NCBI RefSeq assembly: GCF_001724135.1
Contig: NZ_MEDS01000025.1
Coordinates: 310,001-374,000, forward strand
DNA length: 64,000 nucleotides
Source: Comamonas sp. SCN 65-56
GTDB taxonomy: Bacteria > Pseudomonadota > Gammaproteobacteria > Burkholderiales > Burkholderiaceae_C
Direction of reading: 5' to 3'
In this document: in pieces, positions 44,229 to 51,577 of the stretch
Position numbering within the stretch: the stretch's first letter is position 1
Layout of the letters: every line of letters begins with the position of its first letter
The notes under the pieces: model-generated
Told to the model about the DNA's origin: nothing
Database searches by the model: none
The model's input: the letters and a program-made list of their open reading frames with translations, nothing else
Translations under genes and position numbers: made by a program

Positions 44229-44278
44229 CGCGATACGGGACGCGATACCCTCATGATAGGTACTGCCAGCCGCGATAC
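44229..44278. promoter_or_regulatory. Three CGCGATAC direct repeats upstream of the pirin pair
   Basis: CGCGATAC occurs at 44229, 44241 and 44271. The first two are 12 bases apart, close to one helical turn. TCATGATAGG lies between. They lie 25-75 bases before the pirin start and could bind a regulator; no regulator gene is adjacent. Confidence 0.45.
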
Positions 44279-44335
44279 AAGACCTGCGGAAGGGTTGGAT
44301 CGTCCCACGCATGGGGCGATGAAAAGCTCTGTGGC

Positions 44336-45127
44336 TTACATCCCCGAAAAATCGGGCTTGCGCTTTTCCAGAAAGGCGCCAAAGGCCTCCCTGGCCGCCG
44401 GCTCGCGCATCAATCGGCCAAACTCCCGCGATTCATCGAGCATCACCTGCAGCACCTGTTCGGTCTGCGCGCCCTTCATCAGGCGCTTGGTGGCCATCAG
44501 CGACGACAGCGGCTTGGCGGCGAGTTTCCTGGCCTGCTGCTGCGCCAGCGCGTTGCATTCGGTCGGCGGCACCACGCGGTTCACCAGGCCCACCTCCAAC
44601 GCCGCCTCGGCCATGAAGGGCTCGCCCAGCATCAGCGCCTCTGCCGCGCGGTGCATGCCGAACATCCGCGGCAGCAGCAGGCTGGAGGCCGCCTCGGGGC
44701 ACAGGCCGAGGTTGACAAAGGGCAGCGCAAACGCCGCGTTGTCCCCCGCGTAGACCAGATCGCAGTGCAGCAGCAGCGTGGTGCCCACACCCACCGCGGG
44801 GCCGCAGACGGCCGCCACCAGCGGCTTGGGGAAGCTGGCAATCGCCTTCAAAAAGCGCCAGACCGGGCGCTCGGTCATGTCGGCAGGCTGCGCGCTTTGC
44901 CCCTGGCGCAGGAAGTCGCCGATGTCGTTGCCCGCGCTGAACACCGTGGCGTCGCCCTGGATCACCACGCAGCGCACGCCGGCATCCTGCGCAGCCGCTT
45001 GCAGCACGTCGGCCATCGCGCCGTACATCACCTCGGTGAAAGAATTCTTCTTCTCCACCCGGTTGAAGGTGAGGGTGGTGACACCGGCTTCGGTGTGCAC
45101 CAGGATGTCTTGCAGGTTCTCGCTCAT
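44336..45127 (-). CDS. Enoyl-CoA hydratase/isomerase family protein, ECI2-like
   Basis: The 263-residue crotonase-fold protein has VCGPAVGVGTTLLLHCDLVYA and FVNLGLCPEAASSLLLPRMF. The glutamate in CPEAASS corresponds to the catalytic base of delta3,delta2-enoyl-CoA isomerases (ECI2 reads SPEGCSS), while the hydratase glutamates are absent. Isomerisation of unsaturated fatty acyl-CoA is therefore more likely than hydration. It is followed on the same strand by thioesterase, hydrolase and thiolase genes of the same direction, so it ends that operon. Confidence 0.85.
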   Translation of the reverse strand: MSENLQDILVHTEAGVTTLTFNRVEKKNSFTEVMYGAMADVLQAAAQDAGVRCVVIQGDATVFSAGNDIGDFLRQGQSAQPADMTERPVWRFLKAIASFPKPLVAAVCGPAVGVGTTLLLHCDLVYAGDNAAFALPFVNLGLCPEAASSLLLPRMFGMHRAAEALMLGEPFMAEAALEVGLVNRVVPPTECNALAQQQARKLAAKPLSSLMATKRLMKGAQTEQVLQVMLDESREFGRLMREPAAREAFGAFLEKRKPDFSGM

Positions 45128-45131
45128 GGTC

Positions 45132-45965
45132 TCATTCCTTGTAGTAGACGATTTGCTGTGTGGTGACGAGCATCTCGCCGGCCTCGTTCCACAACTGCGC
45201 GCTCTGGTCGAAAAAGCCGTTGCGAAACTCCTGCGCGCGCGCCTGCGCCAGCAGGTAGCCGCTGCCGGTGTGCGCCAGCAGCTCGGCCCCGGCGTGAAAG
45301 TACACCGTCATCGAGATGGTGCCTATGGGCACACGCGTCGCGCGGCGGCGCCAGATGCGCGGGAAGAACACGTCGCTGATGCCCGCCAGCGCCGCAAAAT
45401 CCAGTGCCCGCGCGGGTGCATCGCGCACCCAGAGTTGCGTCAGGCTGTCGTGCTCTGATCCATCCCACTGCGCGGGCAGCGGGCCGGTAATGGGGCGCAT
45501 CTCGTAGCGGCGCACCCATTGCACGGGAAACAGGCCATCGATGGTCGTGCAGTCCGCGGGCGCGGGTACCCGGGGCATGGGCGATTCGGTACTGCTCCAG
45601 GTGCTGCGGCGCACCGCGGTGATGACGGTGGCGGTGGTGGCCACCTGCTCCACCCCGTCGGCATCGTTTTGCGACAGCGTCACCCACCAATGCTGGGTCG
45701 AGCGATTGGTGCGCACCGCCGTTGCGCGCACGGTGAAAGCGCCTTCGGTCACGGCGCCGGCGTAGTTCACCGTGAGCGAGAGCGGATCGCCCAGGCGATC
45801 GGGGTGCTGCAGCACGCCCGCAAGCAGCGTCGCCGCCGTCACGCCGCCGTAGGGTCCGACCATGTTCCAGTAGGGCTCGGTCGTGCGACCGGTGAAGACG
45901 CCGGGCGCGACGGGCTGCAGCAGCAGCGCATCGTCAAGCGGGTGAGAAGGGGTAGATGGTGTCAT
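45132..45965 (-). CDS. TesB-like acyl-CoA thioesterase
   Basis: The 277-residue double hot-dog protein has an N-terminal half around MVGPYGGVTAATLLAGVLQH and SLTVNYAGAV and a C-terminal half ending SAQLWNEAGEMLVTTQQIVYY, as in TesB-like thioesterases. It probably hydrolyses acyl-CoA and frees CoA. Its start overlaps the hydrolase stop (ATGA). Confidence 0.82.
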   Translation of the reverse strand: MTPSTPSHPLDDALLLQPVAPGVFTGRTTEPYWNMVGPYGGVTAATLLAGVLQHPDRLGDPLSLTVNYAGAVTEGAFTVRATAVRTNRSTQHWWVTLSQNDADGVEQVATTATVITAVRRSTWSSTESPMPRVPAPADCTTIDGLFPVQWVRRYEMRPITGPLPAQWDGSEHDSLTQLWVRDAPARALDFAALAGISDVFFPRIWRRRATRVPIGTISMTVYFHAGAELLAHTGSGYLLAQARAQEFRNGFFDQSAQLWNEAGEMLVTTQQIVYYKE

Positions 45966-46855
45966 GGCGTTGCAGTGTGCATGGAATCGGCCACCGGCGG
46001 CGTCATGGTGGCGACTTGCGCGAGCCGATTCAGCGCGGCGAGCGCGCGCGGCCAGAGGGTGGCCTCGAAGCGCGCCTTGAAGAAACCCAGATGCCCGATG
46101 CGCTGGTCAGCCGCATCCTGCGCGCTGAGTGTTTGCAGCCGGTGCGCGGCATTCGGATACATCGCCAGCAGGTCGGCGTTGGCCTGCGCGCTCATCATTT
46201 CGTCGTCGTGCATGCGCAGCAGATGGATGGGAAAACGCACGCGTGCATAGGCCTCGCGCGCGTGCTCCGCACCCATGCCGTAGAGCGGATTGAGGCACCA
46301 GCGCCGCCATTGCCAGGCAATGCTCGCGGGCAGGTCACCCACCATGCCCAGCCGCGCGCCGGGGAAGTAGCCACTGAACGTCGTCGCCAGCGGCATCATC
46401 ACGTACCAGAAAAACAGGATGCGCCGCCTGAGCTGTGGTGCATTCACGCGCCAATAGCCGCTGCCCGCAGCGATGGCGAGCATGCCGTCCACGCGCTCGG
46501 GGCGCGCGAACAGGCCGGGCGTTTGCGCGCCCAGGCTGTGACCAATGAGGTACAGCGGGCGCCCTGGCACAGCGGCCTTGGCGTGGGCGATGACCGCCTC
46601 GTAGTCTTGCACCCAATTTTGTAGCGTGGGGCGCTTGCCTCGCAAGGCACCGGCCAGAGATTCGCCTTGATCGCGCCAATCAAAAGTGAAGACCGCCAAA
46701 CCCTGCGCCGCCAGCCACGCGGCAAAGTCCTGGTAGTAGCGCTGAGGCACGCCGATCGCGCAGCCGATCACCACGCTGGCGCGCGCCGCGCCCGCGCTCT
46801 CGAAGCACTTGACGGCGATCGGCGCGCCGCTGTCGGTGAGCGTCAGCGCTTGCAT
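45962..46855 (-). CDS. Alpha/beta hydrolase
   Basis: The 297-residue protein has FTFDWRDQGESLAG, the nucleophile elbow LIGHSLGAQTPGLF (about residue 115) and a late histidine in RIGHLGFFKARFE. The fold and GHSLG indicate an esterase or lipase-like serine hydrolase. The long frame up to 47014 is a shadow of the thiolase; MQALTLTDSGAPIAVKCF is the natural start, ten bases after the thiolase stop. Substrate unknown, perhaps an ester or polyester. Confidence 0.82.
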   Translation of the reverse strand: MQALTLTDSGAPIAVKCFESAGAARASVVIGCAIGVPQRYYQDFAAWLAAQGLAVFTFDWRDQGESLAGALRGKRPTLQNWVQDYEAVIAHAKAAVPGRPLYLIGHSLGAQTPGLFARPERVDGMLAIAAGSGYWRVNAPQLRRRILFFWYVMMPLATTFSGYFPGARLGMVGDLPASIAWQWRRWCLNPLYGMGAEHAREAYARVRFPIHLLRMHDDEMMSAQANADLLAMYPNAAHRLQTLSAQDAADQRIGHLGFFKARFEATLWPRALAALNRLAQVATMTPPVADSMHTATP

Positions 46856-46865
46856 GCCGGGCGCT

Positions 46866-48065
46866 TCAAACGCGCTCGAAGATGCCCGCCGCGCCCTGCC
46901 CCATGCCCACGCACATCGTGACCATGCCGTACTTGAGGTTCTCGCGTTGCAACGCATGCACCACGGTGGCCGAGCGGATCGCGCCCGTCGCGCCCAACGG
47001 GTGGCCGAGCGCAATCGCGCCGCCCATGGGGTTGACCACGTCGGTATTGAGCCCCAGCGTGCGGATCACGGCCAGCGACTGCGCGGCGAAGGCCTCGTTG
47101 AGCTCGATCCAGCCCATGTCCTCGTGCTTGAGACCCGCGAGCTTGAGCGCTGCCGGGATGGCCTCGATCGGGCCCACGCCCATGATCTCGGGGCGCACGC
47201 CACGGCTGGCAAAGCTGACGAAGCGCGCCAGGGGTTTGAGGCCAAAGCGCTTGACCGCGGATTCGCTGGCCAGGATCAAGGCGCCCGCGCCGTCGCTGGT
47301 CTGGCTGCTGTTGCCCGCCGTCACGCTGCCGCGCGCGGCGAACACCGTGCGCAGCTTGGCCAGGCCTTCCATCGTCGTGTCGGGGCGCGGGCCTTCGTCC
47401 AGGCTCACCGTGCGCGTGCTGGCGCCGGGCTCGCCCGTGGCCAGGTCCAGCCCCCGGTCGGTCACCTCGATGGGCGTGATTTCATTGGCAAAGCGCCCGG
47501 CCTGCTGCGCGGCGATGGCGCGGCGGTTGGATTCGAGCGCGAAGGCATCCTGGGCCTCGCGTGTCACCTGCCACTGCTGCGCCACCTTCTCGGCGGTGAG
47601 TCCCATGCCGTAGGCGATGCCCACGTCTTCGTTGCCGCTCGCAAAGATGTTGGGCGAGAGGCTGGGGCTGTTGCCCATCATCGGCACCATGCTCATGCTC
47701 TCGACGCCTGCGGCGATCATCACCTCGGCCTCGCCGACGCGAATGCGATCGGCCGCCATCTGCACCGCCGACAGGCCCGAGGCACAGAAACGGTTCACCG
47801 TGATGCCGCCCACGCTCTTGGGCAGGCCCGCGAGCACGGCGGCAATGCGCGCCACGTTCAGGCCCTGCTGCGCCTCGGGGATGGCGCAGCCGGAAATCAC
47901 GTCCTCCACCGCTGCGGGGTCGAGGCTGGGCACCTGCGCCAGCGCCGCGCGAAGGGTGGTCGCCAGCAGGTCGTCAGGCCGGGTGTTGCGGAAAAAGCCC
48001 TTGTGCGATTTGCCGATCGGCGTACGCGTGGCGGCGACGATGTAGGCGTCCTGGATTTGCTTCAT
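46866..48065 (-). CDS. Acetyl-CoA C-acyltransferase (thiolase), second copy
   Basis: The 399-residue thiolase has the nucleophilic cysteine in NRFCASGLSAVQMAA (about residue 93), the histidine in [15 protein letters not shown] (about 355) and the C-terminal cysteine in TMCVGMGQGAAGIF. It is different from the thiolase at 7639. Its ATG overlaps the stop of a DUF559 gene (ATGA), an unexpected junction because the DUF559 gene looks like an inserted element. Functional partner is the HAD-hydratase fusion upstream at 48609. Confidence 0.93.
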   Translation of the reverse strand: MKQIQDAYIVAATRTPIGKSHKGFFRNTRPDDLLATTLRAALAQVPSLDPAAVEDVISGCAIPEAQQGLNVARIAAVLAGLPKSVGGITVNRFCASGLSAVQMAADRIRVGEAEVMIAAGVESMSMVPMMGNSPSLSPNIFASGNEDVGIAYGMGLTAEKVAQQWQVTREAQDAFALESNRRAIAAQQAGRFANEITPIEVTDRGLDLATGEPGASTRTVSLDEGPRPDTTMEGLAKLRTVFAARGSVTAGNSSQTSDGAGALILASESAVKRFGLKPLARFVSFASRGVRPEIMGVGPIEAIPAALKLAGLKHEDMGWIELNEAFAAQSLAVIRTLGLNTDVVNPMGGAIALGHPLGATGAIRSATVVHALQRENLKYGMVTMCVGMGQGAAGIFERV

Positions 48066-48604
48066 GACAAATATCCTTCAGTGATTTCTCCCTCTCCCGC
48101 AAGCGGGAGAGGGTGGGGGTGAGGGTTTAAAAGCGTCTGCACAATCACCTGCAGCACGCCAGGCAACTCGGTCAACACCTGATGGTTCCAAAAGCGCAAA
48201 ACCTGCCAGCCTTGCGACTGAAGAAACCGGCTGCGCGCGGCATCACGCGCCATACCGTCTCCCGACGCATGCTGGCCGCCGTCAAGTTCAACGATCAAAC
48301 GGCTGGCGATGCAGGCAAAGTCGGCGAAATACGGTCCAACCGGGTGTTGGCGGCGAAATTTGTGGCCTTGGAGCTGGCTGGCACGCAGATGGCGCCACAG
48401 GTATTGCTCGGCATCAGTGGCTTGGTGGCGCAGGGCGCGGGCACGCTGCACCCTCACCCCAACCCTCTCCCGCACGCGGGAGAGGGAGTCAGACACGGAA
48501 ACAGGCACTCCCCCCGCTTGTCGAAACCCGACTCCGGGTATTTCCCCCTCTCCCGCGCGCGGGAGAGGGTTGGGGTGAGGGTCTGCGCGCACCACCGGCT
48601 CCAT
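48062..48604 (-). CDS. DUF559 (Vsr-like) endonuclease-domain protein between inverted palindromes
   Basis: The core (about residues 55-160) matches DUF559: RHQATDAEQYLWRHLRASQL, RRQHPVGPYFADF, RLIVELDGGQH, and QGWQVLRFWNHQVL. These carry the Asp, Glu and His expected of a Vsr-type PD-(D/E)XK-like nuclease. Both ends of the frame are encoded by palindromic repeats: HPNPLPRAGEGE and SRVRERVGVRV at the N terminus, PHPHPLPLAGEGE at the C terminus. The real start may be later than 48604 (GTG codons within the repeats). It sits between a fatty-acid fusion enzyme and the thiolase, as an insertion in that operon. DUF559 function is not established. Confidence 0.8.
   Translation of the reverse strand: MEPVVRADPHPNPLPRAGEGEIPGVGFRQAGGVPVSVSDSLSRVRERVGVRVQRARALRHQATDAEQYLWRHLRASQLQGHKFRRQHPVGPYFADFACIASRLIVELDGGQHASGDGMARDAARSRFLQSQGWQVLRFWNHQVLTELPGVLQVIVQTLLNPHPHPLPLAGEGEITEGYLS
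48090..48126. repeat. Palindromic repeat, single arm, copy G (one boundary of the DUF559 unit)
   Basis: The near-perfect hairpin CCTCTCCCGC-AA-GCGGGAGAGG is followed by the inward tail GTGGGGGTGAGGG. It is coding for the C terminus of the DUF559 frame. With arm H1 (48449-48488) it brackets the endonuclease core as inverted repeats. Confidence 0.9.
48449..48582. repeat. Palindrome-terminated interspersed repeat, copy H (other boundary of the DUF559 unit)
   Basis: Arm H1 (48449-48488) has tail ACCCTCACCCCAACC then hairpin CTCTCCCGCACGCGGGAGAG. Arm H2 (48543-48582) has hairpin CTCTCCCGCGCGCGGGAGAG then tail GTTGGGGTGAGGGT. The arms are inverted copies with outward tails and a 54-base loop that holds GGGTATTTCCCC, the motif shared with copies C and D. 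Confidence 0.92.
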
Positions 48605-48608
48605 CAGC

Positions 48609-51029
48609 TCAATTGCGCACCGGCTTGCCGGTGTTGAGCATGCCCAGAATACGCTCCTGCGTCTTCGGGTGCTGGATCAGCGCGCAAAACGCCTTGCGCT
48701 CCAGACGCATCAAATATTCCTCGTTCACCAGCGTGCCCGCATCGACGTCGCCGCCGCAGACCACTTCGGCGATCAGGGTGGCGATGTGCTGGTCGTGGTC
48801 ACTGATGAAGCCGCCGCCGCGCATGTTCACGAGCGAGCCACGGATCGTCGCGATGCCATTGCGCCCCGCCACCGGGAAGTGGCGCTTCATGGGCGCGCGC
48901 CAGCCGCCACGCGACATCGCGCGCGCCTCGTTGATCGCGACGAACAAGAGTTCGTCCTTGTGCGGCACGATGAGGTCACTGTCCAGCAGGTAGCCTAGTG
49001 CGCGCGATTCGATCGCGCTGGTGCCGACCTTGGCCATCGCGGCCGCCGTGAAGCCCTCGGTCAGGAAGGGCAGCAAATCCTTGCCGGTCGATTTTTCGGC
49101 GCATTCGGCCGCACGGCGCGCGATGTAGGTGAGCCCCCCCGCGCCCGGCACCAGGCCCACGCCGACCTCGACCAGGCCGATGTAGCTTTCCATGTGCGCC
49201 ACGCGCCGCGCACTGTGCACCGCCAGCTCGCAGCCGCCGCCCAGCGCCATGCCGTGAATGGCCGATACGACAGGAACCTGCGCGTAGCGGATGCGCAGCA
49301 TCAGGCCTTGCAGCTCCTGCTGCAGGCCGTCGATCGCATCAATGCCTGCGGCGATGAAGGCCGGCATCGCCGCCTGCAAGTCGGCGCCCACGCTGAAAGG
49401 CGCGTCGCCCGACCAGATCACCAGGCCCGCGTATTCGCGTTCGGCCAGATCCAGCGCCTCGCTCAGCTCCTCGATCACCGCCGGGCTGATCGCGTGCATC
49501 TTGCTCTTGATCGAGGCGATCAACACTCGCTCGTCGTCCTGGCAGTTCTGATCCAGCGTCCAGACGCGCACGCCGCCGCCATCGCTGATGGTCGTGCCCG
49601 CCACGCGCCAGTCGGGCAGGTTGTCCTCGCCCAGCAATTTTTCAGGAAAATGCTGTCTGGCGTAGACCGGCAAAGCGCGGCGCGCTATGAATTTGCCAGC
49701 AGACGGGCTCCACGAACCCTGCGCGGTATGCACGCCACCCGCATCCGCCACCGGGCCCTTGAAGACCCAATCCGGCAGCGGTGCCTGGCACAAGGCTTTG
49801 CCGGCGGCGATGTCTTCCTGCACCATCTTGGCCACTTCGAGCCAACCCGCTTCCTGCCACAGCTCAAACGGGCCCTGCTTCATGCCGAAGCCCCAGCGCA
49901 TCGCCTGATCCACGTCACGCGCGGTCTCGGCGATGTCGCCCAAATGCAGCGCAGCGTAGTGAAAGCCGTTGCGCAAAATGGCCCAGAGGAATTGCCCCTC
50001 GGCGCCGGTGGCCTCACGCAGCAGCTTCAGGCGCTCGGCCGCCGGACGCTTGAGCATGCGCGCGTACACGTCGTCGGCCTTGGCACCGGCCGGCACATAG
50101 TCTTCGCTCACCAGTTCAAAACGCAGGATGTCGCGCCCCACCTTCTTGAAGAAACCGGCCTTGGTCTTCTGGCCCAAATTTCCCAATTCGATGAGCTTGG
50201 CCAGCACCGGCGGCGTGCCAAAGCTCTCGTAGAACGGATCGCTTTGCAGGCTCAGGTTGTCCTGCATGGTCTTGATGACGTGCGCCATCGTGTCCAGACC
50301 CACCACGTCGGCGGTGCGAAACGTGCCACTGCTCGCCCGCCCGAGCTTCTTGCCGGTGAGGTCATCGACCACGTCGAACGTCAGGCCGTATTTCTCGACC
50401 TCTTTCATCGTCGAGAGGATGCCGGCGATGCCGATGCGGTTGGCAACGAAGTTGGGCGTGTCCTTGGCCCGCACCACGCCCTTGCCCAGGCCGCTGGTGA
50501 CGAAGGCTTCGAGCTGGTCGAGCACGTGCGGCTCGGTCGTCGGCGTCTTGATCAGCTCCACCAGCGGCATGTAGCGCGGCGGGTTGAAGAAGTGGATGCC
50601 GCAAAAGCGCGGGCGAAGCTGCTCGGGCAGCGCCTCGGAAAGCTTGGTGATCGACAGCCCCGAGGTGTTGCTCGCCAGCAGCGCGTGGGGCGCCACATGC
50701 GGCGCGATCTTGTGGTACAGGTCCTGCTTCCAGTCCATGCGCTCGGCAATCGCCTCGATCACCAGGTCGCACTCGCCCAGCCAATCCATGTGTTCTTCGT
50801 AATTGGCGGGCTGGATCAGCTCCACATCCGCCGCCACGCCGATCGGCGAGGGCTTCAATTTCTTCAGGTTGGCGATGGCCTTGAGCGCAATGCCACTTTT
50901 CGGCCCCTCTTTGGCCGGCAGATCAAACAGGATGACCGGCACCTTCACGTTGACGAGATGCGCCGCGATCTGCGCGCCCATCACGCCCGCGCCGAGCACG
51001 GCGACTTTTTTCACATTGAATCGGGTCAT
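48609..51029 (-). CDS. 3-hydroxyacyl-CoA dehydrogenase / enoyl-CoA hydratase fusion, FadN-type order
   Basis: The 806-residue enzyme has the dehydrogenase first (VAVLGAGVMGAQIAAHLVN; catalytic histidine in GIHFFNPPRYMPLVELI, about residue 150) and the crotonase domain last (IHGMALGGGCELAVHSARR and GLVEVGVGLVPGAGG, about 620-680). This is the reverse of the FadB/FadJ order at 8857 and matches FadN-like proteins. It lies upstream of the DUF559 unit and thiolase in the same direction; originally it and the thiolase were probably adjacent. Confidence 0.93.
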   Translation of the reverse strand: MTRFNVKKVAVLGAGVMGAQIAAHLVNVKVPVILFDLPAKEGPKSGIALKAIANLKKLKPSPIGVAADVELIQPANYEEHMDWLGECDLVIEAIAERMDWKQDLYHKIAPHVAPHALLASNTSGLSITKLSEALPEQLRPRFCGIHFFNPPRYMPLVELIKTPTTEPHVLDQLEAFVTSGLGKGVVRAKDTPNFVANRIGIAGILSTMKEVEKYGLTFDVVDDLTGKKLGRASSGTFRTADVVGLDTMAHVIKTMQDNLSLQSDPFYESFGTPPVLAKLIELGNLGQKTKAGFFKKVGRDILRFELVSEDYVPAGAKADDVYARMLKRPAAERLKLLREATGAEGQFLWAILRNGFHYAALHLGDIAETARDVDQAMRWGFGMKQGPFELWQEAGWLEVAKMVQEDIAAGKALCQAPLPDWVFKGPVADAGGVHTAQGSWSPSAGKFIARRALPVYARQHFPEKLLGEDNLPDWRVAGTTISDGGGVRVWTLDQNCQDDERVLIASIKSKMHAISPAVIEELSEALDLAEREYAGLVIWSGDAPFSVGADLQAAMPAFIAAGIDAIDGLQQELQGLMLRIRYAQVPVVSAIHGMALGGGCELAVHSARRVAHMESYIGLVEVGVGLVPGAGGLTYIARRAAECAEKSTGKDLLPFLTEGFTAAAMAKVGTSAIESRALGYLLDSDLIVPHKDELLFVAINEARAMSRGGWRAPMKRHFPVAGRNGIATIRGSLVNMRGGGFISDHDQHIATLIAEVVCGGDVDAGTLVNEEYLMRLERKAFCALIQHPKTQERILGMLNTGKPVRN

Positions 51030-51050
51030 GGTTCGCTTTGAAAAATGAAA

Positions 51051-51479
51051 TTACTGCACGCGCTTCCACACCTGCGTGCGAAAGAACGGCCCGATGAAGC
51101 CGCGCACCTGCAGCTCTTTGCCACCCTCGATGGGGGTGAAGGTGGCGCGGTATTCCTTGCCGTTTTCAGGGTCGAGAATCTTGCCCCCCTCCCATACATC
51201 ACCGCTCTCGGCCTGCTTGCCGCCGCGGATGATCTCCAGCCCGACGATGGGCTGGTCCTTGCGGTCGTCCGTGCACTCGGTACAGGTCGGCTTGGCGTCG
51301 GGCTTGAGCGTCTTCTGGATGCGCCCGCTGAGCGCTCCGCCGTTGTCCACGATGCGGATTTCAGCCTTGGGCTGGCCGGTCTTATCGTCGATGCTGTTCC
51401 ACGTGCCCACGGGCGTCATTTGGGCGAAAGCCGGTGCGGCCAGCACCGCCGCGAAAGCGAGGATCAGTGTTTTTTTCAT
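51051..51479 (-). CDS. DUF2147 domain secreted protein
   Basis: The 142-residue protein has a Sec signal peptide (MKKTLILAFAAVLAAPAFA, cleaved after about residue 19) and a DUF2147 body: TPVGTWNSIDDKTGQPKAEI, then CTECTDDRKDQPIVGL and ATFTPIEGGKELQVRGFIG. DUF2147 proteins are periplasmic and of unknown role. The start at 51479 is preferred over 51497 because it begins the signal peptide. It lies 21 bases upstream of the HAD-hydratase gene and may share its transcript. Confidence 0.85.
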   Translation of the reverse strand: MKKTLILAFAAVLAAPAFAQMTPVGTWNSIDDKTGQPKAEIRIVDNGGALSGRIQKTLKPDAKPTCTECTDDRKDQPIVGLEIIRGGKQAESGDVWEGGKILDPENGKEYRATFTPIEGGKELQVRGFIGPFFRTQVWKRVQ

Positions 51480-51577
51480 CGCAGATTCACTCCTCAATTC
51501 AAATCCATCAGGGTTGGAAAATCAAACAACAAACAGCTGTCGCGATGGTTTCTATTCATTTACCATCGCATCACTCA

